From: Ardenticatena sp.
Lineage (GTDB): Bacteria; Chloroflexota; Anaerolineae; Ardenticatenales; Ardenticatenaceae
Assembly (NCBI GenBank): GCA_015487975.1
Contig: WFOS01000003.1
Coordinates: 1-64,000, forward strand
Direction of reading: 5' to 3'
Length of the DNA: 64,000 nt
Shown here: positions 26,743-36,610 of the stretch, piece by piece
Position numbering within the stretch: the stretch's first letter is position 1
How the letters are laid out: each line of letters starts with the position of its first letter
Program-made: the position numbers and the translations under genes
The notes under the pieces: generated by a model
Databases searched by the model: none
Seen by the model: the letters and a program-made list of their open reading frames with translations, nothing else
Told to the model about the DNA's origin: nothing

Positions 26743-28146
26743 ATGAGTACTCGACAGATTCGCGTGGCCATTATCGGTTCCGGTCCATCTGCCTTTTACG
26801 CGGCAGGACACTTGCTTTTGCAGAGTGAGCCGGAAGTGTGGGTTGACATGTACGAGCATCTCCCCACTCCTTTTGGGTTGGTGCGCTATGGTGTGGCGCC
26901 CGACCACCAGAAAATCAAAAATGTTACCAGAGTGTTCAGCAAAACCGCACAACATCCCCGCTTCCGCTTTTTCGGCAATGTCACATACGGAAAAGAGATG
27001 ACATTGGCCGACTTGAAACGCTTCTACCACGCCATCGTTTTTGCCACAGGGGCTTCGGTAGATCGCAAGATGGGGATTCCTGGTGAAGACTTGCCGCGCA
27101 GTTATGCTGCGACTGAGTTTGTTGCATGGTACAATGGCCACCCTGACTACGCGCATCTCTCGTTCGACCTGGAACAGGAACGTATTGCTGTTGTGGGGGT
27201 GGGGAATGTGGCGGTGGACGTAAGCCGCATTTTGCTCAAAGACCCCGATGAGCTGGCCAAAACCGATATTGCGGATTATGCCCTCGAAGCCCTGCGCAAA
27301 AGCAAAGTGCGCGAAGTCTATCTGCTGGGGCGCCGTGGACCAGCGCAGGCCAAATTCACCTACCCCGAGATTCGTGAACTCACGTCGTTGCCCAATATCG
27401 ATGTGATTGTACCACCCGAGGAAGCCGAACTCGACCCGCTGAGCCGCAAACAGCTGGAAGAAAATCCCGACAAGGATGTCGAAGCGAAGGTGGAATTGAT
27501 CCAGCAATTGGCGCAGAAGTCGCCCGAGGGGAAGCCTCGCCGCCTGGTTTTGCGTTTCCTGGTTTCGCCCACGGAACTGCTAGGGAATGAAGGAAGAGGC
27601 GTGCAGACGGTGAAACTCGTGCATAACGAACTCTACGCCACTGATGCCGGTACGCTGCGCCCGCGCCCAACCGACCGCTACGAGGATTTGCCCGCCACGG
27701 AAGTCTACCGGGCGATTGGTTATCGGGGTGTGCCATTGCCGGATGTGCCGTTCCATGAGCGGTGGGGCGTCATTCTCAATGCCGACGGACGAGTGCTCGA
27801 CCCGAAAACCAATCAGCCGCTCTACGGTCTCTATTGCACGGGTTGGATCAAGCGTGGTGCGCAGGGGGTGATTGGTACCAATAAGCCTGATGCCGTGGCC
27901 ACCAGTGAACATCTCATCGAGGATGCCCGCGCTGGGCGCCTGCCTCTCCCCGAAACGACCGACCCCACGGTGATCGAGCAGTTCGTGCGCGAACGCCAAC
28001 CCAACGTTGTCTCGTGGGAAGATTGGTTGATTCTGGACCGCCTGGAAGTGGAGCGGGGGAAAGCTCAAGGACGCCCGCGTGTAAAGTTCACCAGTGTGGA
28101 AGAAATGCTCGAAGCCATTCGTCGGGAGAAGATGGCAGCAGGGTAG
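26743..28146 (+). CDS. Ferredoxin-NADP+ reductase, FprA/adrenodoxin-reductase type
   Basis: 467 residues from the ATG at 26743, behind GGAGG; an ATG one codon earlier is too close. The FAD motif VAIIGSGPSAFYAAGHLL lies at the N-terminus, followed by PTPFGLVRYGVAPDHQKIKNV, the signature of this family. The NADP-binding part contains VVGVGNVAVDVSR. The second FAD segment includes CTGWIKRGAQGVIGTNK. The enzyme moves electrons between NADP(H) and ferredoxin in the cytoplasm. It has its own ribosome site 33 bp after the CBS gene and converges with the CoA-ligase gene. Confidence 0.93.
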   Translation: MSTRQIRVAIIGSGPSAFYAAGHLLLQSEPEVWVDMYEHLPTPFGLVRYGVAPDHQKIKNVTRVFSKTAQHPRFRFFGNVTYGKEMTLADLKRFYHAIVFATGASVDRKMGIPGEDLPRSYAATEFVAWYNGHPDYAHLSFDLEQERIAVVGVGNVAVDVSRILLKDPDELAKTDIADYALEALRKSKVREVYLLGRRGPAQAKFTYPEIRELTSLPNIDVIVPPEEAELDPLSRKQLEENPDKDVEAKVELIQQLAQKSPEGKPRRLVLRFLVSPTELLGNEGRGVQTVKLVHNELYATDAGTLRPRPTDRYEDLPATEVYRAIGYRGVPLPDVPFHERWGVILNADGRVLDPKTNQPLYGLYCTGWIKRGAQGVIGTNKPDAVATSEHLIEDARAGRLPLPETTDPTVIEQFVRERQPNVVSWEDWLILDRLEVERGKAQGRPRVKFTSVEEMLEAIRREKMAAG

Positions 28147-28174
28147 ACCTGCCGAGGAGTGTGACAACGACAAT

Positions 28175-28195
28175 GGGGCGGTGTGCAACCGCCCC
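28175..28195. terminator. Hairpin between convergent genes
   Basis: GGGGCGGT (28175-28182) pairs with ACCGCCCC (28188-28195) between the convergent reductase and CoA-ligase genes. There is no T-tract, so terminator function is likely only by position. Confidence 0.5.
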
Positions 28196-28213
28196 GTCGT
28201 ATGTTGGAAAGGG

Positions 28214-29770
28214 TTATGCGCGGCGTGCGCGTTCTTGTTCGACGAGCACGCGCCGCAAAATCTTCCCCGATGCCGACTTCGGAATGCTCTCCACGAATTC
28301 GACTTCGCGCACTTTCTTGTACGGCGCTACATGTTCCGCCACATAGGCCATCAATTCGTTGGCATCGACGTCCGCTTTTTTCACCACGAAGGCTTTGGGA
28401 ATTTCCCCGGCTTCCTCATCTGGCACGGGAATGACAGCCGCATCAGCCACTGCCGGGTGTGAAAGCAACACGGCTTCGAGTTCGGCAGGTGCAACCTGAT
28501 ACCCCTTGTATTTGATGAGCTCTTTGACGCGGTCGACGATGTAGAAGTAGCCATCTTCGTCGGCATAGCCCACATCGCCTGTGTGAAGCCAGCCGTCAGC
28601 GTCCACGGTGGCGGCGGTCGCGTCCGGTCGATTGAGATACCCCTTCATCACCTGCGGACCACGGATCCAGATTTCGCCACGCTCGCCAACACCAACATCT
28701 TGCCCGGTAGCCGGGTCCACGATACGCGCTTCGGTGTTGGGCACGAGCACACCCACCGCAGCCGGTTTGATGCGATCGTCCGGCGTGATGTGGGTCGCTG
28801 GGCTCGCTTCGGTCATTCCGTAGGCTTGCTTGACTTTGCACCCCAGGCGTTCACTCACCGCAACGGCCAGGTCTTCGCCTAGCGGCGCAGCCCCACTCAT
28901 AATCATGCGCAACGCCGAAAGGTCGTATTGATCGACAATCGGGTGTTTTGCCAGCGCCAGAACCACAGGCGGAACCAGGTGCGCACGGGTGACGCCATGT
29001 TTCTGCATCAGTTCGAGAAATTGCACGAGATCGAACCGTGGCATCGAGACGACGGTCGCGCCATTGTTGAGTGCACTATTCAGAATGACGATCATGCCAT
29101 AGATGTGGAAGAAGGGCAGAATACCAATCAAGACATCATCTGGGGTGAGTGGTTCCAGTGGCGCAATCTGGCTGATGTTGGCAACGAGGTTGTAATGCGT
29201 CAACATGACGCCTTTGGGCAATCCCGTCGTCCCGCTGGAATAGGGCAGCACGGCCACATCTTCGCGCGGGTCGATTTCTACTGTTGGCGCAGGCCCCTCG
29301 CTTTGCAGAAGCGCTGCAAAGGGGGTTGCGCCTTCGGCTTCACCAAACACGAAGATTTCGCGTACGTTGCTCTGTTGGGCAGCAGCAAGGGCGGTTTCCA
29401 ACAGTTGAGGAATGGTGATGAGGAATGTGGCACCAGCATCGTTCAACTGGTGCGTCAGCTCTTCGACGGTGTAGAGCGGGTTGGCTGTGGTCACTGTTCC
29501 TCCAGCCCGCAAGGTGCCGTGAAACGCAATCGCATACTCGGGTAGGTTGGGGCTGTAAATGGCGAGAACGTCCCCTTTGCGCATGCCACGTTCGGCCAGC
29601 CCGGCTGCAACACGTTCGACGGCCTGCACCAACTGGTTGTAGGTGATGGTGCGCCCTGAGGGGCCATCGATGAGGGCGGGTTTGTCGCCAAAACGTGCGG
29701 CATCGCCCAACACAAAATCAGTGAGTGGAACAACGGGGATAGTGACATCTGGCAGAGGACTGCGGAACAT
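28214..29770 (-). CDS. AMP-dependent acyl/aryl-CoA ligase (4-coumarate-CoA ligase-like)
   Basis: 518 residues from the ATG at 29770 (AAGGAGG upstream), a normal length for the family. The adenylation P-loop-like motif is LPYSSGTTGLPKGV, the second motif YGMTEASPATH, and the C-terminal part has GYADEDGYFYIVDRVKELIKYKGYQVAPAE-type segments ending in PKSASGKILRRVL with the catalytic lysine. The domain order and the IVDRVKELIKYKG segment are closest to 4-coumarate/medium-chain acyl-CoA ligases. It activates a carboxylic acid via an acyl-adenylate to a CoA thioester. The substrate cannot be assigned. It has its own promoter. Confidence 0.88.
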   Translation of the reverse strand: MFRSPLPDVTIPVVPLTDFVLGDAARFGDKPALIDGPSGRTITYNQLVQAVERVAAGLAERGMRKGDVLAIYSPNLPEYAIAFHGTLRAGGTVTTANPLYTVEELTHQLNDAGATFLITIPQLLETALAAAQQSNVREIFVFGEAEGATPFAALLQSEGPAPTVEIDPREDVAVLPYSSGTTGLPKGVMLTHYNLVANISQIAPLEPLTPDDVLIGILPFFHIYGMIVILNSALNNGATVVSMPRFDLVQFLELMQKHGVTRAHLVPPVVLALAKHPIVDQYDLSALRMIMSGAAPLGEDLAVAVSERLGCKVKQAYGMTEASPATHITPDDRIKPAAVGVLVPNTEARIVDPATGQDVGVGERGEIWIRGPQVMKGYLNRPDATAATVDADGWLHTGDVGYADEDGYFYIVDRVKELIKYKGYQVAPAELEAVLLSHPAVADAAVIPVPDEEAGEIPKAFVVKKADVDANELMAYVAEHVAPYKKVREVEFVESIPKSASGKILRRVLVEQERARRA

Positions 29771-29809
29771 GAAACAAGCCTCCTTGCTTGGTTGATGTGG
29801 GCAGGTGGT

Positions 29810-29838
29810 ATTGTACGATAGGCCAGGCGATGCGACAA
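29810..29838 (-). promoter_or_regulatory. Candidate promoter of the CoA ligase
   Basis: On the minus strand, TTGTCG (29833-29838) and TACAAT (29810-29815) are 17 bp apart, 39 bp before the start codon. Confidence 0.5.
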
Positions 29839-29854
29839 GGCTCAATAGGCATGT

Positions 29855-32362
29855 TTATGTGTCGCCGATTTGTTCGATGAGCCAGCGGCGCACGGCTCTG
29901 CCATCTTCCAGTGTGAGGGCGTGTGCGGCCAGATCTTCGGCTTCGGCAAGGGAGATGCGCCCCAGTATGTGCTTGACACGCGGAATAGCGGTGGGGTTCA
30001 TGCTCAGTTCGCGTATGCCCAACCCCACCAATAGGACCGCGCCCAGCGGGTCGCCTGCTAGCTCACCACAGACACCCACCCACACACGCTGTTGATGCGC
30101 GGCGTTCGAGGTGTGCGCAATGGCGCGGAGCACGGCCGGGTGGAAGGGGTCTGCCAGTGGGGCAACCTGCGGATTGGTGCGGTCGGCAGCGAACAGGTAT
30201 TGCGTCAGGTCGTTGGTGCCGATGCTGAAAAAGTCCACCAATGCCGCCAGATGGTCTGCCATCCAGACCGCCGATGGTGTTTCCACCATGATACCCACCT
30301 TTGGCGTCCCCACGGCGTGCCCGGCGGCTTGGGCCTCATGGCGTGCTTCGTCTAGGAGTGCGAGTGCCTGGCGGAGTTCGTCAGGTGTGCTCACCATGGG
30401 GAACATCAGGTGAACAGGATGTGTGGCAGCGACACGTACAATCGCCCGTACTTGTGTTTTGAAGATGTCAGGATGTGCCAGCGAAAAGCGTATTCCGCGT
30501 TGCCCCAGGAATGGGTTGGCTTCGCGGGGGATGGGCACGAATGGCAACGGTTTGTCGCCCCCCACGTCCAGCGTGCGAATGATGATAGGGCGGCCTTGTA
30601 GCGCTTCGGCAATGGCGCGGTATGCCTCGATTTGTTCCTCTTCGGTTGGCGCTTCGCGTCGTCCCATGAAGAGCAGTTCGGTACGCAATAACCCCACGCC
30701 TTCAGCCCCAAACCGCAGGGCGCTTTCGGCATCGGCGAGGCGGCGCACGTTGGCGGCAACTTCGATGCGCACGCCATCGCGGGTGGCACCTTGCCGTTGT
30801 GCGGCGCGACGGGCTTCGGCTTCAGCGGCAAGCCAGGCGGTGCGACGGGTTTCGAGTGCATGTCGAGTCTCAGGGTCGGGGTCGATCCAGACCATGCCGC
30901 GCTCACCATCCAGCGCCAGGTGTGTCCCTTCGGGAATGTCCAGAATGGAAGCGCCAACACCAGCAACAGCCGGAATGCCCAGGCTGCGAATGAGAATTGC
31001 TGCGTGCGCGGTTGCCCCGCCAAGTGCCAGGCAAACACCCTGCACTTGTTCCGAGGAGAGCCGCGCCACATCCGAAGGGAGCAGGTCGGCGGCGACGAGG
31101 ATGCTGCCCGCGGGGATGTCGGTATGCAGGGAACGGTTCGTCAGGTGGGCGAGCACCTGTGCCCCCACGTCTTCCACATCGGCGCGGCGGGCTTGCAGAT
31201 AGGGTGTTTCCAGCGTGGCATATTGCGCCGAAACTTCACGCACGGCACGGTGCCAGGCGTATTCGGCAGTGCGTTGTTCGTTGAAAATGAGATGGCGCGC
31301 ACGTTCGAGCAGAGCAGGGTCGTCGAGAAAGAGTTTGTGTGCTTCGAAAATGGATGTTTCTTCGATGTCGGCGTGCAGCGCCGTTTGGGCTTCGAGTTCG
31401 TCGAGGTCTGTGCGGGTCGCGGCAATCGCCTGTTGCAAGCGTGCCCATTCCATGTCGGGCGCATCGGCTGGCACGGGTGGGGGGGTAGGCGGAAGAGGGG
31501 CGCGCTGAAAATGCACCACTGGCCCGATAGCAATCCCCGGTGAAACGGGAATGCCGCGCAGCACGGAACCGCTTTCGCTGGTCACGGGCGCCTCTTCCGT
31601 GGTGGGGGCTGCTCTTGGTGGCGTGGTTGGTTCATCGAAGGCGCGTTCCACCAGGTCGCGCACGGCGGCAAGCGCGGCTTGGGCGTCTGCCCCTGTGGCA
31701 CGAATGCCGATTTCGTCTCCCTGGCGCACGTCAAGCAGGGCAAGCTGGTTGATGCTCTTCGCGCTGACAGGACCTTTTTGGCGGGTGATGTTGCGCACTT
31801 GCACGTCGGCGTCGAACGAGGCGACTGTGGCAACCAGCCGCGCGGCAGGGCGGGCATGCAGCCCTGCCTGATTGCGTACCACCAGGCGTACTTCATCGGC
31901 AGTTGGCGTGGCCAGAGGGTCTGGTGTGGGCGTGGGGGCGTGTTCACCAAGATGGGTTTGCTTGGCAAGCAGCGCCTGACGCGCTTCTTCGACAACGCGA
32001 TGCAGTGGAGCGCCAGTCGATGCCGTCGCAACAGCGGCCAGCGTCCCTTCGACCAACGGTGCGGCAACCAACCGCACACGGGCTCGTTCTTCTTCACTGA
32101 GAAAATCAAGCGCACTTTCGGCACTGAGAATCGCGCTCCCCAGGTCCATGAGTACCACCACGCCATCTGGCGACCAGACGGTGCGGATGGCGTGCAAAAT
32201 GGCTTCGGGGTTCGTGCCGATGGGGTGGCGCGGGTCGCCAGTACCGGCGGCGATGGCCATCGGCACCGGTGTCTGGCTCATTTGTTGTGCCAGCTCGCGC
32301 ACGCCTTCAGCGAGTTTGGGGCTGTGTGAAACAATGACGATCCCAACCATCACGTGGCTCAC
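29855..32362 (-). CDS. dhaM: Dihydroxyacetone kinase phosphotransfer protein DhaM with HPr and complete Enzyme I
   Basis: 835 residues from a GTG at 32362 that overlaps the glpC stop by 4 bp. Three modules are in order. The EIIA-man-like DhaM domain (1-130) has the phosphorylated histidine in VSHS (H13). HPr (155-245) has GLHARPAARL (H169). A full-length Enzyme I (265-835) has GGATAHAAILIRS (H453), a PEP-binding domain with FMGRREAPTEEEQ and SIGTNDLTQY, and the catalytic VCGELAGDP near the end. The EI part in E. coli DhaM is truncated; here it is complete. The chain can therefore take phosphate from PEP and pass it all the way to DhaL without general PTS proteins. Confidence 0.93.
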   Translation of the reverse strand: MSHVMVGIVIVSHSPKLAEGVRELAQQMSQTPVPMAIAAGTGDPRHPIGTNPEAILHAIRTVWSPDGVVVLMDLGSAILSAESALDFLSEEERARVRLVAAPLVEGTLAAVATASTGAPLHRVVEEARQALLAKQTHLGEHAPTPTPDPLATPTADEVRLVVRNQAGLHARPAARLVATVASFDADVQVRNITRQKGPVSAKSINQLALLDVRQGDEIGIRATGADAQAALAAVRDLVERAFDEPTTPPRAAPTTEEAPVTSESGSVLRGIPVSPGIAIGPVVHFQRAPLPPTPPPVPADAPDMEWARLQQAIAATRTDLDELEAQTALHADIEETSIFEAHKLFLDDPALLERARHLIFNEQRTAEYAWHRAVREVSAQYATLETPYLQARRADVEDVGAQVLAHLTNRSLHTDIPAGSILVAADLLPSDVARLSSEQVQGVCLALGGATAHAAILIRSLGIPAVAGVGASILDIPEGTHLALDGERGMVWIDPDPETRHALETRRTAWLAAEAEARRAAQRQGATRDGVRIEVAANVRRLADAESALRFGAEGVGLLRTELLFMGRREAPTEEEQIEAYRAIAEALQGRPIIIRTLDVGGDKPLPFVPIPREANPFLGQRGIRFSLAHPDIFKTQVRAIVRVAATHPVHLMFPMVSTPDELRQALALLDEARHEAQAAGHAVGTPKVGIMVETPSAVWMADHLAALVDFFSIGTNDLTQYLFAADRTNPQVAPLADPFHPAVLRAIAHTSNAAHQQRVWVGVCGELAGDPLGAVLLVGLGIRELSMNPTAIPRVKHILGRISLAEAEDLAAHALTLEDGRAVRRWLIEQIGDT

Positions 32363-33606
32363 AAGGTTTGTTGCTGTAAAACGCCCTCTGGTTCATAGCC
32401 GTAGGCCAGCGCCAGCAATTCCATGGGGTGAACGGATGGTACGCCGCTCCCGTGTGTGATTTGCCAGCGGCATGTTTCGCTGTCGCAAATGGCAATAGGT
32501 CCCCCAGTGGCACGCACCAGGTCGAACAAGGGTTGCCCCACTTGCATGGCAATCTCGTATTTTTCGGCCTTGAAGCCATATGTGCCGGCAATGCCGCAAC
32601 AGGCGGCATGGCTTTCCACGATGTCCAGCCCGGGAATGAGCCGTAGCAGTTCCAGCGATGGACGCCCAACGCGATGGGCGCGGTACTGGCAAGGCGGGTG
32701 ATAGACGGCGCGCAGATCGATGGAGCGAAACTCGGTGTTGAGTTCGCCGCGCGTATGCAGGTTCAGCAGAAACTCGCTCAGATCGAATGTCCGTTCGGCG
32801 ACAAGGCGGCTTTCTTCGTCGAACGCATCCAATAGTTCGGGTGCTTCTTCTTTGAGTGTGAGCGTGCAGCTGGTGGATGTGCCCACAATGGGAATGCCCT
32901 GGCGGGCGTATTCGACGAGCGAGTTGACATTGCGGCGGTGGTAGTTGCGTGCGGCGTCGAATTCACCATTGGAAAGCAGTGGCAGGCCACAGCAATGTTG
33001 CGGCGGGATGATGACGTCGAAGCCGTTGGCTTCCAGCACGCGCACGGCGGCACGCCCCACACGTGGTTCGTAATACTCGGTCGAACACCCGTGGAAGTAA
33101 ACGACTTTGCCTTTGGGGGCATTGGCAGGCTGATGAGCACGATACCATGCGGTGAACCGTTCGCGGCTGAACGTGGGCAGCGGGGCGTGGCGGGCAATGC
33201 CCAACGTCATTTCGGCGGCGAGCCGCCCCAGCGGGTTTTGCAGCAGGGCGTTCGCCAGCGGGGCGATGGGGTGTCCCACTTTGCCCAGCAATTCCGAGCG
33301 TGCCAGCAGGTTGTTGCGCAGTCGTGTGCGCCAGCCGAACGCGCCTTTGCGCACCATTTCGGCGCGTGCGCGAGCGTTGATTTCGGCGATGCGTACCCCC
33401 GTGGGGCAGACCATGTTGCAGACACGGCAGCCGCTGCAATAGTCCACCGACCAATCGGTCAGTGGTTGGTTGGGTTGGCGGAACCGGGCGGCCTGTGGTC
33501 CTTCATACTTGGGGCCGGGGAATTTGTCGGTGACCGCTGCAACCGGGCATTCGGTGACGCAGATGTTGCATTTGATGCAGTTGTCGAGTGTCTGTTCGAC
33601 GAACAT
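32359..33606 (-). CDS. glpC: Anaerobic glycerol-3-phosphate dehydrogenase subunit C
   Basis: 415 residues from the ATG at 33606, with upstream GlpB 7 bp away. Two [4Fe-4S] cysteine clusters lie near the N-terminus (CIKCNICVTECP and CSGCRVCNMVCP). Two CCG domains follow, with FHGCSTEYYEPRVG, PQHCCGLPL and HAACCGIAGTYG. GlpC anchors the GlpAB dehydrogenase and passes electrons to the quinone pool at the inner membrane. The C-terminus overlaps the dhaM start by 4 bp, linking respiratory and fermentative branches of glycerol use. Confidence 0.94.
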   Translation of the reverse strand: MFVEQTLDNCIKCNICVTECPVAAVTDKFPGPKYEGPQAARFRQPNQPLTDWSVDYCSGCRVCNMVCPTGVRIAEINARARAEMVRKGAFGWRTRLRNNLLARSELLGKVGHPIAPLANALLQNPLGRLAAEMTLGIARHAPLPTFSRERFTAWYRAHQPANAPKGKVVYFHGCSTEYYEPRVGRAAVRVLEANGFDVIIPPQHCCGLPLLSNGEFDAARNYHRRNVNSLVEYARQGIPIVGTSTSCTLTLKEEAPELLDAFDEESRLVAERTFDLSEFLLNLHTRGELNTEFRSIDLRAVYHPPCQYRAHRVGRPSLELLRLIPGLDIVESHAACCGIAGTYGFKAEKYEIAMQVGQPLFDLVRATGGPIAICDSETCRWQITHGSGVPSVHPMELLALAYGYEPEGVLQQQTL

Positions 33607-33613
33607 GGCAGCC

Positions 33614-34909
33614 TCAAGCAGATGTCGAGTGGTTGGTGGTTGGAAGGGCATCTTGCACGGCGAAACCGGTGGCAATGGCGATGCCTTCGAACGATCGTTC
33701 GCGCAATGGTTCGCAGCCGTCGAGTGTGGTGCCGATGACGTGGACGTTGGTATAGCGCGGTGTCTCGCCATCAAGCGGGCGGAATGAGCTGTTCACACGG
33801 ATACCGGCGCGGAAGATGGGATGCCCGCGTTCGTCGAGCACATCGCGATACAGCCATGCCATGCGGTCGGTGGGGGCATTGACGGGCAAGCCAAAGACGA
33901 CTTCGCGCACCTCGCCGGTGTAGGTAGTGGTGATGCCCCCGCCCAGAATGCCCCCGGTGGCAAGCACGAACGTGTCGGCGTGGTGGGGAACACGCCGTGC
34001 CGCGGCTTCCGTCCAGATGGTGGTGACGCGGTCCCCCTTGGTGTCGGCGGCAACCACCTGCATGCCGGTGCGAATGTCCCCCCCGGCGCGTTCGATAGCG
34101 CGTGTGAGGATGCGGTGCAGGCGCATCCCCGGCACTGAAGGGGGCACAGTTGGAATCTCGAAGATGGGGCGGTCGAAGGCTTTTTCCAATTCGGCTTTGA
34201 TGGCGAGCGCGTTGTCGAATCCGAGCACGGCAGGTATGCCGACGCGCTCAGCTTTGCCGAGTTTGGGTTTGACGGCAGCAATGAATTCGGCGCGGAAGGT
34301 GGCTTGCTCGAAGAGCCGTGCCAGCACCAGCGTGTTGATGGCTTTCTGGCGGCGCAAAGTGGGGGTCTCCACTAGTGTGCCCCGTGCCAGATGGCCTTGC
34401 TTGATGAGATTGGCGGCAATCAGTTCGGGGTAAAAATCGTTCAGCCGCTCGAAGCCGACGATGAGCATGGGTTCGCGGTCGTGGCGGCTGAGGTCGCCGG
34501 CCATCATGGTTTCGGGTGCCAGGCAGGTGGGGCGAAAGGCCCCCACGGCCGAGGGCAGCAGCCACTGGCTATCGAGTGAACCGTGCAGGGGATAGCCAGC
34601 ATCGTGGCAGAGCGTCGCAAATGCGTCGAGGGCGGCTTCCAAGCGTTCGATACCCACGAGTGCGTAGGGATGCTCGGGCATGTTGGCGATGAGGGTGGCA
34701 AGCGTCTCGCGCGGCAGGCTCACGGGGGGCGTGTTGCCGATGGGGAAGTACCCCAGCACGTCGATGCAGCCGCTATGCCAGTGGGTTGCGCCCCAGCCTT
34801 TGGTGATGAGACGCACACGATGCCCACGTGCCGCCAGTTGCCAGGCGGCAGTGAGGCCACTCAATCCTGCTCCGATGACGATGACGTCGGGATAGGTGTT
34901 CATACGCAT
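33614..34909 (-). CDS. glpB: Anaerobic glycerol-3-phosphate dehydrogenase subunit B
   Basis: About 431 residues from the ATG at 34909; the ATG at 34903 and a GTG at 34942 are alternatives. A Rossmann FAD/FMN motif VIVIGAGLSGLTAAWQLAARG is at the N-terminus, followed by GWGATHWHSGCIDVLGY, characteristic of GlpB. Later GGILGGGI and the C-terminal FEGIAIATGFAVQDAL complete the fold. GlpB is the FMN subunit that relays electrons from GlpA to GlpC. The gene is between glpA and glpC with short gaps. Confidence 0.92.
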   Translation of the reverse strand: MRMNTYPDVIVIGAGLSGLTAAWQLAARGHRVRLITKGWGATHWHSGCIDVLGYFPIGNTPPVSLPRETLATLIANMPEHPYALVGIERLEAALDAFATLCHDAGYPLHGSLDSQWLLPSAVGAFRPTCLAPETMMAGDLSRHDREPMLIVGFERLNDFYPELIAANLIKQGHLARGTLVETPTLRRQKAINTLVLARLFEQATFRAEFIAAVKPKLGKAERVGIPAVLGFDNALAIKAELEKAFDRPIFEIPTVPPSVPGMRLHRILTRAIERAGGDIRTGMQVVAADTKGDRVTTIWTEAAARRVPHHADTFVLATGGILGGGITTTYTGEVREVVFGLPVNAPTDRMAWLYRDVLDERGHPIFRAGIRVNSSFRPLDGETPRYTNVHVIGTTLDGCEPLRERSFEGIAIATGFAVQDALPTTNHSTSA

Positions 34910-34934
34910 TCGTGCATCCTGGTTGCTTGAACGT

Positions 34935-36554
34935 TTAGACACGGCCTTGTGGCGCTTCGCCGGTTGGCGGGTCGTACATCACGGGTGCCAGGCGTGTGGC
35001 TTTGGGGCCTGGCAGATGATCGACATTGAGCACACTCAGGTAGATGAATTCATCCAGGCGCTCTTGGCGCAGTTGTTGCCCCCACAAAATTGGCAGCAAG
35101 CCTTTCCAGCGTTCTTGCAGGAAATCGCGCAGGGCAGCGTTGGCTTCTTCCACGTCGGGCTGGCGCAGGCGATGCAGAAGCCCGACGGCACGGAAGGTGC
35201 AGAAGCCCCCCTGGCAGGGCCCCATCCCCAGGCGGACCATGCGGCGGATGTCGTCGATGGCTTTGGCGTCGCCTTCGAGAATGGCGCGTTCCACGTCTTC
35301 GCGCGTGGCGAGCTCGCATTCGCAGATGAGATCGCCATAGGCTTGACGGCGCTCGACGTCGGCGAAGCGTGCCCCCAACCAATGATACCCGCCATGTTGC
35401 TCGGCGCCGGGCAGCGGTTCCAGATGGGTGCGGCATTCGCGCTGAACGCCAAATTTTTCACAGACGCGATCGACTGTCACCTGCGCCATCTGGCGGTAGG
35501 TTGTCCATTTGCCGCCTGTCATGGTGATGATGCCGCTCACCCCGTCGCGCGTTTCGTGGTCGAGCAGGGTGTAAGCACGGGTGATATCGCGGGTATCCAC
35601 GGCTTTGGTTTCCTGGTAGAGCGGGCGCACACCAGCCCAGGCCCGCAAAATACGCATTTCTTTGACACCGGGCACCAGTTTTTCGCCTTCGTCGAGCATG
35701 AGTTCGACTTCCCATGGCTCGATAGCGAAGTGTTCGGGGTCGCTCACTTTGACGTCGGTGGTGCCGATGACGGCGACGGTGTGGATGGGGACGATGATGT
35801 CGCCGTCGGAAGGCATTTTGCACCGGTTGACAACCGTGTTGAGAACGCGGTGATTGATGGCGACCATGACGCCTTTGCCGGGGGTGATGGTGACGTCCAG
35901 CCCTGCCATGGCAGCGATTTTCCCTGCCCACGCCCCGGCAGCGTTGACCACCATGTCGGCGTAGATGCGCACTTCCTCATCGTGTACGAGGTCGTAGCAG
36001 ACCGCACCGATGACGCGCTGACCATCCATCATCAGGTCGCGTACTTCGTGGTAGGTCCAGATACGTGCGCCGTATGCTCGCGCCGATTCGGCATTGAGGC
36101 GGGTGGCCAGAAACGAATCGGCGGCGGCATCGGGGACACGGAAGCAGCGAGAGATTTTGGGGTTCAAGAGGGGTTCTTCGCGCAACATTTGGGCAACACT
36201 GATTTCTTCCACAGGAATACCGGCGTTGCGGCAGCCTTCCATGAATGTGTCGCCAAAGTCGGGATCATCCCACGGCGTGACGACGAAAAAGCCGCCGGTG
36301 TCTTCTAGGCAGTGGGGCATGATACGCCGCAAGATGCGGTTTTCTTCGATGCATTCCACCGCGGCTTTGGGGTCTTTGACGGCGTAGCGGCCACCGCTGT
36401 GCAGCAAGCCGTGGTAGCGCCCGGTTGTGCCGTGCGTCAGGTCGCGCTTTTCGACCAGAATGGCGTCGAAGCCACGCATGGCGAGGTCGCGGATGATGCC
36501 TGCGCCGGTAGCCCCCCCGCCAATGACCAGAACTTCGGTTTGGATTGTGCGCAT
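34935..36554 (-). CDS. glpA: Anaerobic glycerol-3-phosphate dehydrogenase subunit A
   Basis: 539 residues from the ATG at 36554, behind GAGGGACGC. The FAD motif is VLVIGGGATGAGIIRDLAMRG and the substrate region includes HSGGRYAVKDP. The C-terminal BFD-like [2Fe-2S] domain has the cysteines CECE and CQGGFC, which separates GlpA from the aerobic GlpD. It oxidises glycerol 3-phosphate to dihydroxyacetone phosphate. A 140-bp gap with two hairpins separates it from glpK. Confidence 0.95.
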   Translation of the reverse strand: MRTIQTEVLVIGGGATGAGIIRDLAMRGFDAILVEKRDLTHGTTGRYHGLLHSGGRYAVKDPKAAVECIEENRILRRIMPHCLEDTGGFFVVTPWDDPDFGDTFMEGCRNAGIPVEEISVAQMLREEPLLNPKISRCFRVPDAAADSFLATRLNAESARAYGARIWTYHEVRDLMMDGQRVIGAVCYDLVHDEEVRIYADMVVNAAGAWAGKIAAMAGLDVTITPGKGVMVAINHRVLNTVVNRCKMPSDGDIIVPIHTVAVIGTTDVKVSDPEHFAIEPWEVELMLDEGEKLVPGVKEMRILRAWAGVRPLYQETKAVDTRDITRAYTLLDHETRDGVSGIITMTGGKWTTYRQMAQVTVDRVCEKFGVQRECRTHLEPLPGAEQHGGYHWLGARFADVERRQAYGDLICECELATREDVERAILEGDAKAIDDIRRMVRLGMGPCQGGFCTFRAVGLLHRLRQPDVEEANAALRDFLQERWKGLLPILWGQQLRQERLDEFIYLSVLNVDHLPGPKATRLAPVMYDPPTGEAPQGRV

Positions 36555-36610
36555 GCGTCCCTCAGGCGTGTTCGTTTGGTCGATTCTACACGTGTGTCGA
36601 TGGGGTCCCC

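Noticed and set aside
34896-36308. 470-codon plus-strand frame opposite glpA
   Set aside because: Shadow of a G+C-rich coding region; no motif, and GlpA is clear on the other strand.
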